Of a stretch of 64,000 nucleotides of DNA, positions 15,987 through 26,126 are shown one piece after another. Both the position numbers and the translations under genes were made by a program. The notes under the pieces are model-generated. The model saw nothing but the letters and a program-made list of their open reading frames with translations, had not been told where the DNA came from and did not search any database. The first letter of the stretch is position 1. Every line of letters begins with the position of its first letter. Origin of the DNA: Paenibacillus hamazuiensis (lineage in GTDB: Bacteria; Bacillota; Bacilli; Paenibacillales; NBRC-103111); assembly GCF_023276405.1 (NCBI RefSeq), contig NZ_JALRMO010000001.1:8285501-8349500 (forward strand), in the 5' to 3' direction.

Positions 15987-16027
15987 CGGATTTCTACCGC
16001 CGAATGGCGTGATGATTAAGAAATCCG
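15987..16027. repeat. Inverted repeat in the intron-pilZ gap
   Basis: CGGATTTCT (15987-15995) and AGAAATCCG (16019-16027) form a perfect 9-bp stem with a 23-nt loop. The 294-nt gap from 15914 to 16207 holds no convincing gene. A 71-codon frame at 15925 lacks a ribosome binding site. Confidence 0.5.
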
Positions 16028-16207
16028 AGAGCAAGAGTGATCGGAAGCACGATCCGAGACACGCAGCGGGACGGTTCACCCTGCCTCTTGCAAATTACCT
16101 CCTTCTACAAAATTGTAAAACTATTTTAATAGATTCCTAATATTTACCTCAAACTTATTAAACTTTTCTTTTTTAAGATGAGATTAATAGGTTAGGAGGT
16201 GAAGCAT

Positions 16208-16792
16208 ATGCAGGAAGTGCAGCTGCAATACGGAGGTATGTCGTACCGGGGAGGAATACTGTGCGACGAAGCCGATTGGCTGGAGATTTGCCTGTTTCAG
16301 CCGGCTTTTTTTCGCTGCGGAGATGAAGTTACCATCAGAAGTTTTAACCGCAAGCATACGATGCGCGTCATACAAACGGAAAAAGCCAAGGTCACGCTGA
16401 TCCCGGCGGATTCCGATTTGTTTAAAATATACACGGACCAATTTAACGAAGACGCGCTGGATTCCGGCGAAGTCTGCGCCAGCTACAAGATCAATGCCTT
16501 CGCCACGATCGCGCGGGAACGCAAGCCCCAGCCGGTGCGTGTCGTCGATGTCAGCCGTCTCGGCATCGGATTTGTTACGAACGACTTGTCCGTTCAGTTT
16601 CACACGCTTTACAACGCTACCATCGCTTTGGGGCGAATCGTAGTGGCGCCGACTCTCGTTGTCAAATACGCCCACTTTATGGAAAAAGGCATTCGCTACA
16701 GCGCGGAAATCCGCTGGATTTCGCAGCACGATTTGCAGGAGCTGAGGTATTTTCTCGCCTGCCGGTTGAGGCGGCAATTTAGCGTGGTGTGA
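16208..16792 (+). CDS. PilZ-domain protein (predicted c-di-GMP receptor)
   Basis: A 194-residue cytoplasmic protein. The C-terminal half carries the PilZ signature: an Arg-rich ARERKPQPVR stretch at about residue 99 followed by VDVSRLGIGF, matching R-x3-R and D-x-S-x-x-G. The N-terminal half may be a YcgR-like or other beta domain, but I cannot name it. PilZ proteins bind cyclic di-GMP and relay it to motility, secretion or envelope machinery. The start ATG 16208 is preceded by AGGAGG at proper spacing; an in-frame GTG at 16199 lies on that site. It lies next to large surface-protein genes, and a c-di-GMP riboswitch occurs 24 kb downstream, so second-messenger control may be a theme here. Confidence 0.75.
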   Translation: MQEVQLQYGGMSYRGGILCDEADWLEICLFQPAFFRCGDEVTIRSFNRKHTMRVIQTEKAKVTLIPADSDLFKIYTDQFNEDALDSGEVCASYKINAFATIARERKPQPVRVVDVSRLGIGFVTNDLSVQFHTLYNATIALGRIVVAPTLVVKYAHFMEKGIRYSAEIRWISQHDLQELRYFLACRLRRQFSVV

Positions 16793-16801
16793 GGCAGGAA
16801 G

Positions 16802-16830
16802 GCCCTCCGGAAACGGGGGGCTTTTTTTTT
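16802..16830 (+). terminator. Terminator after the PilZ gene
   Basis: GCCCTCCG (16802-16809), a GAAA loop, CGGGGGGC (16814-16821) with one T-G pair, then nine T. Confidence 0.85.
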
Positions 16831-16931
16831 GGTTCTATAGACCTGACAAAAATACAGGTCAATAGTTATAAATTCGTTACTTTTATACTAAAAATTTACG
16901 AAAAATTGCAGAATCTCTTTAAGAAATAATG

Positions 16932-16937
16932 TAGAAT
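16932..16937 (+). promoter_or_regulatory. Candidate -10 box (TAGAAT) shared by the three large surface-protein genes
   Basis: TAGAAT in the context TGTAGAATGAG lies upstream of the first surface gene. Nearly the same string, TGTAGAATGAG, occurs at 26079-26089 before the third gene. GGTAGAATAG occurs near 20444 before the second. The first and second also share TTACGAAAA 26-27 nt upstream of the box. A matching -35 is not obvious. Confidence 0.4.
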
Positions 16938-16979
16938 GAGGACATGCAGCAGAAAAAAATGAAGGAGGGTAGGGATTCC

Positions 16980-19900
16980 ATGTTCCTTGAAATCAAAGAA
17001 GGTCGTCTGTCAAACGGATTGCTCGCCAGGCGGAAGACTTTCCACATCATAACAATCATGTTTGCAGTGTTCAGGGCGGTCGAACGGTTCTGTTCGCGTG
17101 CGATTGAGAACGGTTTCCGTTTGCCGTCAGCGATTGCCATGAGGAAACTGGGGCTCTTTTGTTTCTTGGCCATAGCCGGCTGCTTCTTGTTTACTGCGGA
17201 AGTTAAGGCTTCCTCGTTTGGCGATCAAATGTGGACAACATCAGGACCTGGAACGACTTCGGCCACTGCGATTCCGGATACGAACGGGGTGTCGCTGTAC
17301 TACGACGCGAGCGGAATCAATTATCACGGAATCTGGGAGTTTAAAACCACATCTTCGGTAACGGAAACGGTTTACTTCAAGTGGCGCTATAACGGAATTC
17401 ACGATTGGTTTATGGCCCACGCCACACTTACGGCATACGTGAATGATTCGAATGGCAATCGCATCGATACCAAGACGCTTGTCGACAGCGGTGTTTGGGA
17501 TTTTTTCAGCTTTAAGGGATATCTTTCTCTTAATGTGAGTGCGGGCGATACGTATGGATTTATTGTTGAAGGCAGAAATTTTGACGCAACCGACTGGTTT
17601 CACGGAACTTTGGAGATTGAACCCCCTTTGGAAGTTACGCCCGTTGTCACCGGAACTAAAAATGCCGCCGGTTGGTATACGTCCAATGTCAATGTCAACT
17701 GGACGTCGGCGGATCTGACCGGACTGCCCATTACCTCATCTTCCGGCTGCGATCCGGCCTCCATTACCTCAGACACCACAGGCACTACGCTAACATGTAT
17801 GGCGACTTCCGCCAACGGTACGGGAAAAGGAAGCGTGACGATCAAGAAGGATACGCTGAAGCCGGTAACCAGCTCTTCAGCTCCCGTGATAGACGGAAGT
17901 TATTATTATATTTCGCTGACCGCTTCCGATGAAACCTCGGGTGTGGAGCATACATACTACTCCGTCGATGGAGGACCTGAGCAAACCGGAACCTCCATTG
18001 CCGTTCCGAAACACATTGCTCACACAATCGAATATTGGAGCGTCGATAACGCGGGGAACGTTGAAAGTCGTCAAGCTGTTACGACAGCAGCTGTCGTTGG
18101 GGCATACCTGAGCAGCCTGACCGTCGGCGGAACGAATCTGCCGTTGACGGTGAACCAACCGGTGCAAAGTTTCACGCTGAGCGTCCCTTATACGACGACC
18201 AGTATCAATATCGCAGCGAGTGTTTCGGTTGAGAATGCGAAGCTGAAGGTGGATGATGCGGATACGATCAGCGGTACGACCGTAACGAAGTCGGTATCGG
18301 TGGGAAGCAATACATATATTGTCACGGTTGAAGCGGAGGATGGAACAACCTCCACGTATACGATTGTCGTAACCCGAGTCTCGGCGTCGAGTGAAGCAAA
18401 CCTGACCCTTAGTTCGGGAACGTATGAGGTCGAGGCAACCGGCGCGAACGAGTACACGATCAACGTGCCGAACAGCGTGGAGACGATCACTCTTGGCTTA
18501 ACGGTATCGGAGTACGCTACGATCGGAACCGTTACGGGGGCGACTTACAGCGGCGGAAATCTGGCGCTGCCGACGCTCGACATCGGTACGAACAAAGTTG
18601 TGATGCAAGTCAAGGCGCAGGACGGCACGTCGAACATGTATACCATCAAAATTAATCGTGAGGTCCCTCCGTTGTCATCCGAAAACAGACTCGTGAATCT
18701 GGAGGTTATCGGCCGCTCCTTAAACCCTGAATTTAGCCGTGATATTACCACGTATACCGTTACAGTGTCGGAAGCCGTATACAGCGTTACTTTCAAGCCG
18801 ACGCTACCTTCGGGGGCTTCGTATACCGTGACCGGCGCTACCTATGACCGCAATTCAGACAACTCCTTTACACTCAGACCGATAGAGCAGGAGACCAAGT
18901 TCAAGCTCAATATATTTGCCGCTGACAGCACAGCCAGAATCTATAATTTAACGGTAACCAAGGCAACGTACGGAATTCTGATACCGGAGCTTACAAACGT
19001 GATGCTGCACGATGGGACAACCAGCTCATCCATACAGTTCTCGACTTCCGATTCTACGAACTATCAGAAGGATGTATATGTTCGCCTAGGGGCTTCGGGG
19101 GAAAAAATTACAGGGTCGTTTCCTCTGGACGCACAAATTAAAATCACGGGGGCGGCCGGCAGCCAAATAGATATGGGAACGAATCCAAAAACATTCGAGT
19201 TTACGGTTCCTTCCGAAAACGGGAGTACAGTTACCGTGAACGTGTATAACGTGATGGCCGGCAGAAACTACATGTTCAACATTAAACGGACAAATGCTGT
19301 GGAAGTGCCGGAAAATACACCGGTTGATATATCGGGTCCCGGTCCTAAGATTTTTAACGTTTCCGGAGGTGTCAGCATTGATTTATCGGGAGCTTCCATC
19401 CCCGCGGGCGCCACGTTTAAGGTGAATAAGGTAACCCCGGCGAATAAACCGGCCTCGATGAAGTCAGTCGGAGCAACACTCGAAATCTTCTTGACCGGCG
19501 GCGTTTCTTTCAATCAACCGGCCCGTCTGGAGTTCCCGCTGGATGCTGCGGCGGATTCAAGTAAGGTGGGGGTATTTTACTACAACCCGGACAAGAAGCG
19601 ATGGGAATACCAGCGAACGAATGTTAGCAACGGTAAAGCGGTCGCCTTCGTAAATCACTTCTCCACTTACGGCGTATTCGAAGCGGAACCGACCGTAGTT
19701 ACTCCAAGCATCACCTACAAAACGGACTTGAACGCGGAGCTCGGCTACAGCAACCTGCCCGATGGAACCGTGATCTACTACACGTTCGATGGCACCGAGC
19801 CGACAGAGAATAGCCCGCAATTTGATGTGACGAAGAAGCTTACGGTATCCGCCGGGCAAACGTTTAAAGCGTATTCGGTCAGCCCGGGGAAATTGGGTGG

Positions 19901-20069
19901 CTTGCAGGAGCCTTTGCCGATAAAAGCGAGAATGAGCATCACGGATGTGGTGAAAGCAATCGGCAGCAAGCAGGATCGGAACAGCGATAGTATCTTTAAT
20001 GTGGAAGATGTGAAGTCGCTGCTTGGGGATATTATGCCGTTTACGGTGTCGCCTAATGTGACGAACTAA
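16980..20069 (+). CDS. Large secreted cadherin-like repeat protein with dockerin-like C-terminus
   Basis: A 1029-residue exported protein. A hydrophobic signal core at residues 56-76 (LGLFCFLAIAGCFLF) follows an unusually long N-region. An OmpL47-like beta domain lies at about 300-370 (SVDGGPEQ and YWSVDNAGNVES). Cadherin-like beta-sandwich domains lie at about 375-665 (TVTVEAEDG/TYTIVVTR type repeats). A ZU5-like domain lies at about 783-905 and a CHB_HEX-type domain at about 905-980 (LPDGTVIYYTFDGTEPTE). It ends in an EF-hand loop, DRNSDSIFNVEDVKSLL, that fits the dockerin consensus at positions 1, 3, 5, 9 and 12. No SLH domain or LPXTG signal is seen. The start ATG 16980 follows GGAGGG. 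Likely an adhesin or wall-matrix protein; ligand unknown. Confidence 0.8.
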   Translation: MFLEIKEGRLSNGLLARRKTFHIITIMFAVFRAVERFCSRAIENGFRLPSAIAMRKLGLFCFLAIAGCFLFTAEVKASSFGDQMWTTSGPGTTSATAIPDTNGVSLYYDASGINYHGIWEFKTTSSVTETVYFKWRYNGIHDWFMAHATLTAYVNDSNGNRIDTKTLVDSGVWDFFSFKGYLSLNVSAGDTYGFIVEGRNFDATDWFHGTLEIEPPLEVTPVVTGTKNAAGWYTSNVNVNWTSADLTGLPITSSSGCDPASITSDTTGTTLTCMATSANGTGKGSVTIKKDTLKPVTSSSAPVIDGSYYYISLTASDETSGVEHTYYSVDGGPEQTGTSIAVPKHIAHTIEYWSVDNAGNVESRQAVTTAAVVGAYLSSLTVGGTNLPLTVNQPVQSFTLSVPYTTTSINIAASVSVENAKLKVDDADTISGTTVTKSVSVGSNTYIVTVEAEDGTTSTYTIVVTRVSASSEANLTLSSGTYEVEATGANEYTINVPNSVETITLGLTVSEYATIGTVTGATYSGGNLALPTLDIGTNKVVMQVKAQDGTSNMYTIKINREVPPLSSENRLVNLEVIGRSLNPEFSRDITTYTVTVSEAVYSVTFKPTLPSGASYTVTGATYDRNSDNSFTLRPIEQETKFKLNIFAADSTARIYNLTVTKATYGILIPELTNVMLHDGTTSSSIQFSTSDSTNYQKDVYVRLGASGEKITGSFPLDAQIKITGAAGSQIDMGTNPKTFEFTVPSENGSTVTVNVYNVMAGRNYMFNIKRTNAVEVPENTPVDISGPGPKIFNVSGGVSIDLSGASIPAGATFKVNKVTPANKPASMKSVGATLEIFLTGGVSFNQPARLEFPLDAAADSSKVGVFYYNPDKKRWEYQRTNVSNGKAVAFVNHFSTYGVFEAEPTVVTPSITYKTDLNAELGYSNLPDGTVIYYTFDGTEPTENSPQFDVTKKLTVSAGQTFKAYSVSPGKLGGLQEPLPIKARMSITDVVKAIGSKQDRNSDSIFNVEDVKSLLGDIMPFTVSPNVTN

Positions 20070-20073
20070 TCAT

Positions 20074-20124
20074 AAAAAGAGCCTTTTTCATGGCAGATAT
20101 CTGCAAATGGAATAGGCTCTTTTT
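20074..20124 (+). terminator. Terminator after the first surface-protein gene
   Basis: AAAAAGAGCC (20074-20083) pairs with GGCTCTTTTT (20115-20124). An inner GCAGAT/ATCTGC arm strengthens the hairpin. The A-tract before the stem makes it potentially bidirectional. Confidence 0.85.
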
Positions 20125-20548
20125 ATTGGCAGAAGATATAAATATTAATATTAAAGTTAAATTATTGAATTTCAAAGTTGCGCAGTTTTGCATGATGGAC
20201 ACGAGAATGGCCCGGCACCATGACGATTTTGCCGTCGGGATAAGTCGTGACAGCTTTCCGTAGGAACATTAGAAATCTTTCGCCTGTACATTATTCATCT
20301 TCCGGCCAAACGATGCACCGCCGTATACCGATCGGTACGTATGGTGTGTGGGAGGTCGGATACTCAATTAATGGGTAACCGCCTACCCGATTGTAAAATT
20401 ATAAGTAATCTTACGAAAATAGTACAAAGGTCTCGAAAAAATTGGTAGAATAGTTTAGAAATCTTCTATTTTTTACATATCGAAGCAGGGGATTTTGTCG
20501 TTTTTTGTTGATATCATACTTGGATAGTAAAGGGAGGCCTTTAAAACG
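20125..20548. other. Intergenic region with a possible short minus-strand ORF remnant
   Basis: About 420 nt without a clear gene. The minus strand holds a 35-codon frame (20269 to 20162) that reads YPDGKIVMVPGHSRVHHAKL. It looks protein-like but has only a weak ribosome site, so it may be a decayed fragment. A small hairpin, GGGTA/TACCC, lies near 20376-20391. The promoter-like GGTAGAAT element (about 20444-20451) probably serves the downstream gene. Confidence 0.35.
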
Positions 20549-23500
20549 GTGTATAACAAAAGATGGGGAGTATTAGGATTTTGCATATTTCTGGTTTTAT
20601 CAGCAGTATGCATTATGCCCGGCCGCATCAACGCTTCGGCTGCTATTGAAAAGGTAACACCTATGATTAGCGGGGGCGAGAATCATGTAGTCGCTTTAAG
20701 GGCGGATGGTACAGTCTGGGCGTGGGGGACGAACGCGGGCGGGCAGCTTGGCGATAATAACGCAACTGCCGGCGCTGTATATCCCAAGCAAGTTAACTAT
20801 CAAGACGGGAGCGCATTGACCGATTTCGTTGCAGTAGCTGCAGGTCGAACACATTCCCTTGCTTTAAGATCCGATGGCACCGTGTGGTACTGGGGCGAAA
20901 TTCGAAATGCAGACGGTACTTTATCCTTCCAGCTTGTTCCCAGTCAGGTTGATGGACTGGGTCATGTGAAAGACATTTCGGCGGGATTCTACTCTTCTTA
21001 CGCTCTAAAAGATGACGGGACTGTTTGGGCGTGGGGCATGAACAGCCTTGGCCAGCTTGGAAACGGTACGACTATCGACAGCAACGCACCTGTTCAGGTG
21101 CTGGGTGTAGGGGGGACCGGTTATTTATCCGGGGTCAAAAAAGTGGTGGTAGGCGATATGTTTGCTGCTGCCCTTAAGAACGACGGAACCGTCGTAGCTT
21201 GGGGGGCAAACGGTTCGGGGCAATTAGGGATTCCTTCTACAGGCGTGGACCATTACGAATCTGCTCCCGTCGTTTCCACTGTGGTGAATAACGAAATACC
21301 GGGACCCATTAAAGATATCGGTGCAGGGATGTACTTCACCTACGTTGTTACACAAAGCGGGCAATTATGGACGTTTAACTGGCCTTCATCTCCCACTCGA
21401 ATGTTGTCGGAAACGTGGTCGGGGAAACCCGATATTTCCGACATCGTAAAAATAAGCGGCGGTTACGCTGCGACCGTTGCGCTTCGTCCGGATGGCACCC
21501 TTTGGTCTGCAGGACTGAATGCATACGGGTCATTGGGGGCTAATTCCATTGCTCATCAAAATAACCAGCTTCAAGTGGCCGGCCCCGGAGGGTCGGGTTA
21601 CCTCGGCAATGTCCGCGATATTGGAAGAGGCTGGTACAATATGTTTGCCGTTCTTAATGATGGCACTGCCTATTCATGGGGATTAAACTCCTATGGGCAA
21701 TTGGGCAATGGGGAGACCGGCAGCGGGGATATTGCGAAACTCAGCCGAATGCCGGTTCAGGTCGTCAAAGAGGACGGAACTCCATTCCTGCTCGGTTCTC
21801 CCGATTTGCGGCTCGATCGGATTATGATCAATACGGATACTTTTGAAGCACCTGACCCGGTTGATGATTCGACAACCGTCATTTATGTGTCGGTTCCTTA
21901 TGGGGAACCTGCTGCGACGCTTTATCCATACACGAAGACCAGCGGCGTAACCATGGTCTGGGATAATGTTTCGCATGCCAATGGCGATTCCATAACCGTT
22001 GACGTGATGAGGGGAAGCCGGGTTGCAGTTCCTGTACGAATAAGAAGTGCGGACGGAGTATTTTACAGAGACTACAGCATCGAACTATCCGAGCGGGCTT
22101 TGGATAAATCTTATCTGGCGAGTATGATCGAAAACGCTCAAGCTGTATACAACATCGCGGTGGCAGGGGAGGAACCCGGACAATACCCTACCAGCGCCAA
22201 AGCTGCTTTGCTCGATGCCATCAATTCGGCTAAAAACGTATACGAATCGGCGGATAACGCGTTAACCCAGGCGGCCGTCAATGGCGCCAGAGAAACGTTG
22301 AGTTATGCGTTGAATGTATTTGCCGAATCGGTCAATAGACCGGCCGACAAAAGATCGTTGGCAGCGCTGCTTCAAATGGCCCAACAATTGCTCGTCACAG
22401 CAGTTGAAGGGACTAAGCCAGATCAATACGCAGCGGGCTCCAAGTCTGTTTTTCAAAGCACCGTCAACTCGGCAGTGGACGTTATGAATGCTTCGAACGC
22501 ATCGCAAGCAACTGTGGATTCCGCATTATCGGCTCTGCAATCTGCGATAAACGCTTTCGACATTTCAAGAATTTTGCCGCCTATTATTTATCGGGAAGAT
22601 TTTGAGAATGCCGATAAGGGCGGATTTACCGCCTCAAGTTCCGCCGAGGGCGGTCCTGTTTCATGGGAATGGGGAACTCCGACCTTTGGGCCCGCTAGCG
22701 CACAATCGGGAACAAATCTGTGGGGAACCAATCTTTCGGGAAGATACAGTTCGAACGAAAACAGCTACCTTATATCCCCGCCTATCGATACGCGGGCAAC
22801 AAATGTAAAGAAGCTTAAATTGTACCTGTGGAAATGGGAAGCGACAGAAAGTGGTTATGATTACAGCCGAATTGAGGTCAGTAATGATGACGGAAAAAGT
22901 TGGGCGAAAATCTATGAGCATACCGGAGGGGAATACTCTCAGGACGAGAGCGTCGGCGAAGGTGAGGGTGGTTTGTTAGCACCGCCTGCTTCGGGAATGA
23001 AACTTCCGTGGACCAGGTTCGAGTACGATTTGGATCCATCCTATGCCGTAGAAAAATTCAGAATACGGTTTAACCTGCAATCGGATAGTTCTGTCGTAGA
23101 TGCCGGATTTTATGTGGACAATATTAAAATAGGGCTATTTAAAAAAGATATAAACGAAGTCATCGCGGAGTCAAAAGTTCTACTCAACGCGTCCAAAGAA
23201 GGGTGGTATCCGGGGCAGTATCCTTATGGCTCCATGGCTGTTCTAAGTGAGGCTATCTCAGCGGCAGAGAAGATCAGCTCCGATTCTGCGGCGACCGAAA
23301 GTCAGATCGATGCCGCTACCACCGCTTTGACGAATGCCATGAATCAATTCAAAAGTCTCGAAATCAAGTCCCCCAATACTTTAAAGGGAAGTTCAAAGGG
23401 AAAAATCGTCACAATTGGGGGAGTAAGCTGGATTTTGCTGGACCCTGCGACGGGAATGTCCATAACTTACGAAGACCAAGTCCGCGATGGAGGGAAGCAA

Positions 23501-25903
23501 TGGAGTCCTGACATGGGAGACATAGCTTTCGATCCTTCCAAAGCCGGTACATTGGCAAATTATTTGAACGGAACTTTCTACGATTCCTTAAACGATTCCG
23601 GGTTCATTTTATCTCATGATTGGGATGTAAAAGACGAAACGGGAGCCGTTCTCTATGGTGCAACCGGAACGGTGACTGCCAAGGTCGGATTGCTTAGCGC
23701 GGCGGAGTATCGAAAATATTCTACGTATTACGGAGACAAAACGATCGGAACGCGCGAAGGGGATGTAAGCTGGTGGCTGATTACTCCATATTCGTCAGAG
23801 GGTACGCTTCTCATTGATTTGGTACGAGGAGGCAGCGGCGAACTGTTTTTCAATCATCCTCCGTTCAGATACGGGGTGCGTCCGGTCGTTTATCTAAATC
23901 CAGATGCCTATATCGCCCAAGGTGACGGTTCGTTGGGAAATCCGTTTCAGCTGCTTAGCTCGCCTACAGATGAATTAGCGATTTCGGAGGCGCAGAACAA
24001 CCTGACTGATCTAGTAATTAAGGGAGCTAATGCATCGCTTTCCGAGGTGACATCACCGATGTTTTTGCCGAAAAGCTATGCTTATGATGTAGCAATTGAT
24101 TGGGCTTCCAGCGGTACGGCCATCGACGCTGTTTCCGGGGAAATCCATCGCCCGAACGATGCCGATGCGAAGGTGACTATTACCGCCACAATCCATAGAG
24201 GGGCGGCTTCGGTGCAAAAGACATTTAATGTTACGGTGCTGAAACAAAGCTCGACTTCGGACAACGCGAATTTAAGCAAGGTTACTTATAACTCGTCCGA
24301 TTTGCCCTTTCTTAATGGCGAATACTTTTTGGAAGTGCCCTATGCTCTAACGGATGTAGTGCTTGGTTTGCAAAAAGCGGATGCTTTGGCGAAAATAAGC
24401 TCGGTGACGTCGTCTTCAACGGTAACTATAAACACCTATAGCGAAACTTCCATTTATGTATCTAACCTTAAATTAGGCGATAATTTGGTATACGTCACCG
24501 TTATGTCCCAAAGCGGAACATCAAAGACGAGTGTGATTCGGATCAATCGTCTAGCCGGTAGCGATACCGATGTGGCTGAAGTGAGATACAACGATAGAAT
24601 GCTCGATCGGAACGGCAACAATTTTATGTTATCTGTTGACAATCAGATTACGGAGGTAACGCTGCAAGTCATTACCAACAATACTAATTCCACAATTAGT
24701 GTCCCTGCCACGGTAACAGGGGTAACTTACAGCGGCAAGATTATTAGCTTTACAGATTTGCCCGTAGGTATGAAAACGGTCAACATGTCGGTCTATGCGG
24801 AGGATAAAATACACGTTGGCGAGTACACGATCAGTGTGGCCAGAAAATCATACGCGGAGCCAAGTTTAACGGCGGAAACCAATGAGGGGACTGTTACAGC
24901 CAGTGGAACGGAAATTACGATTCAAGCTCAGGCCGGTGTAACTTCGCTGCGAATTTATCCGTCCGTATCGCCTGGGGCGACCATTGATACGGTAACGGGT
25001 GCCACTTACAGCAACGGGATTATAACTGTGGTTCTTACTCCGGGTAAGACAACGACGATTCAGGTTCCGATTAAGGTAAATGGTTCGGTTGTCAAGACAT
25101 ATACCATTTCTGTAAACAGCCCTGAATCTTCCGGAGAAATTCCATTGCCTGAAAATAAGCCTGTTCCCATACCGACATCAGGTTCCAAGGTATTTACGGC
25201 CCCAGGCGGCGTTACTATCAATTTGACGGGAGTTTCGATACCTGCGGGCGCCACGATTACAGTGAAAACAGTAACTCCAGCCAATCTTCCGGCATCGATG
25301 AAATCGGCAGGAGCGACGTTGGAGGTTACTCTCTCCGAAGGAGTTACCTTCGGGCAGCCGGTGCGCATCGAGTTCACGCTGAATGCAGCGGCGGATTCGA
25401 CTAAAGTGGGGGTATTCTACTACAACCCGGATAAACAGCGATGGGAGTACCAGCGAACCAAAATTGAAAACGGGAAAGCGGTCGCCTATGTAAGTCACTT
25501 CTCCACCTACGGCGTATTCGAAGCAGAGGACACCGTAATTGTTCCGAGCATTACCTACAAAACGGATATGACCGCGGAGATCGGCTACAACAACCTGCCC
25601 GACGGAACCGTCATCTACTACACGCTTGATGGAAGCGAACCGACCGAAAGCAGTCAGCAATTCGATACGACGAAGAAGCTTTCGGCAACCGCCGGTGAAA
25701 CGTTCAGAGCGTATGCGATCAGTCCGGGGAAAAAGGGCAGCTTGCAGGCGCCTATACCGGCCAGAACAAGCATTTCGGACGTGTTAAAGGAAATCGGCAA
25801 CAAACAAGATCAGAACGGCGATAACATTTTCAACGAGAAGGATGTCGCGTCTTTGCTGAAGAAAGTTATGCCGTTTACGGTGCCTGTTACAGTCACAAAC
25901 TAA
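20549..25903 (+). CDS. Giant secreted RCC1/FIVAR/cadherin-like protein with dockerin-like C-terminus
   Basis: A 1784-residue protein with a clear signal peptide (WGVLGFCIFLVLSAVCIMPG). RCC1 beta-propeller repeats span about 37-412 (units like VVALRADGTVWAWG and GGQLG). Two FIVAR modules lie at about 520-670, then a MAM/immune-inhibitor-A-like jelly roll at 680-860 (YREDFENADKGGF). A third FIVAR is near 870-936, a DUF6273-like domain at 944-1130 (WWLITPYSSEG and GVRPVVYLNP), and an atrophied Ig domain at 1138-1232. Cadherin-like domains span 1234-1525. ZU5-like, CHB_HEX-like and dockerin-like (DQNGDNIFNEKDVASLL, about 1754) modules close it. Its last 250 residues are close to those of the upstream 1029-aa protein. 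It starts at GTG 20549 behind GGGAGG. The architecture points to carbohydrate or surface binding, not catalysis. Confidence 0.82.
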   Translation: MYNKRWGVLGFCIFLVLSAVCIMPGRINASAAIEKVTPMISGGENHVVALRADGTVWAWGTNAGGQLGDNNATAGAVYPKQVNYQDGSALTDFVAVAAGRTHSLALRSDGTVWYWGEIRNADGTLSFQLVPSQVDGLGHVKDISAGFYSSYALKDDGTVWAWGMNSLGQLGNGTTIDSNAPVQVLGVGGTGYLSGVKKVVVGDMFAAALKNDGTVVAWGANGSGQLGIPSTGVDHYESAPVVSTVVNNEIPGPIKDIGAGMYFTYVVTQSGQLWTFNWPSSPTRMLSETWSGKPDISDIVKISGGYAATVALRPDGTLWSAGLNAYGSLGANSIAHQNNQLQVAGPGGSGYLGNVRDIGRGWYNMFAVLNDGTAYSWGLNSYGQLGNGETGSGDIAKLSRMPVQVVKEDGTPFLLGSPDLRLDRIMINTDTFEAPDPVDDSTTVIYVSVPYGEPAATLYPYTKTSGVTMVWDNVSHANGDSITVDVMRGSRVAVPVRIRSADGVFYRDYSIELSERALDKSYLASMIENAQAVYNIAVAGEEPGQYPTSAKAALLDAINSAKNVYESADNALTQAAVNGARETLSYALNVFAESVNRPADKRSLAALLQMAQQLLVTAVEGTKPDQYAAGSKSVFQSTVNSAVDVMNASNASQATVDSALSALQSAINAFDISRILPPIIYREDFENADKGGFTASSSAEGGPVSWEWGTPTFGPASAQSGTNLWGTNLSGRYSSNENSYLISPPIDTRATNVKKLKLYLWKWEATESGYDYSRIEVSNDDGKSWAKIYEHTGGEYSQDESVGEGEGGLLAPPASGMKLPWTRFEYDLDPSYAVEKFRIRFNLQSDSSVVDAGFYVDNIKIGLFKKDINEVIAESKVLLNASKEGWYPGQYPYGSMAVLSEAISAAEKISSDSAATESQIDAATTALTNAMNQFKSLEIKSPNTLKGSSKGKIVTIGGVSWILLDPATGMSITYEDQVRDGGKQWSPDMGDIAFDPSKAGTLANYLNGTFYDSLNDSGFILSHDWDVKDETGAVLYGATGTVTAKVGLLSAAEYRKYSTYYGDKTIGTREGDVSWWLITPYSSEGTLLIDLVRGGSGELFFNHPPFRYGVRPVVYLNPDAYIAQGDGSLGNPFQLLSSPTDELAISEAQNNLTDLVIKGANASLSEVTSPMFLPKSYAYDVAIDWASSGTAIDAVSGEIHRPNDADAKVTITATIHRGAASVQKTFNVTVLKQSSTSDNANLSKVTYNSSDLPFLNGEYFLEVPYALTDVVLGLQKADALAKISSVTSSSTVTINTYSETSIYVSNLKLGDNLVYVTVMSQSGTSKTSVIRINRLAGSDTDVAEVRYNDRMLDRNGNNFMLSVDNQITEVTLQVITNNTNSTISVPATVTGVTYSGKIISFTDLPVGMKTVNMSVYAEDKIHVGEYTISVARKSYAEPSLTAETNEGTVTASGTEITIQAQAGVTSLRIYPSVSPGATIDTVTGATYSNGIITVVLTPGKTTTIQVPIKVNGSVVKTYTISVNSPESSGEIPLPENKPVPIPTSGSKVFTAPGGVTINLTGVSIPAGATITVKTVTPANLPASMKSAGATLEVTLSEGVTFGQPVRIEFTLNAAADSTKVGVFYYNPDKQRWEYQRTKIENGKAVAYVSHFSTYGVFEAEDTVIVPSITYKTDMTAEIGYNNLPDGTVIYYTLDGSEPTESSQQFDTTKKLSATAGETFRAYAISPGKKGSLQAPIPARTSISDVLKEIGNKQDQNGDNIFNEKDVASLLKKVMPFTVPVTVTN

Positions 25904-25909
25904 TTCTGA

Positions 25910-25960
25910 AAACCTATTCCACTGCAGATAACCTGCTTATGGGATAGGTTTTTTGTTTTT
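25910..25960 (+). terminator. Terminator after the second surface-protein gene
   Basis: AAACCTATTCC (25910-25920) pairs with GGGATAGGTTT (25941-25951), one mismatch, followed by TTTGTTTTTTT. Confidence 0.8.
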
Positions 25961-26126
25961 TTAGAAGTTAACGGATTGAGAAAAAGGTAACTCATTGTGA
26001 ACATGACTTTTATACCATTTTTTAATATTTTTTTGTGCCATTTGATACAGAAAACTAAGGTAACCTTCTGTAAAATATTGTAGAATGAGTCTAGGCGATA
26101 ACAAGAATAAGGAGGGAAGAGGATAC

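Noticed and set aside
15925-16140. A 71-codon frame after the group II intron
   Set aside because: It overlaps an inverted repeat, lacks a ribosome binding site and has no protein-like features.
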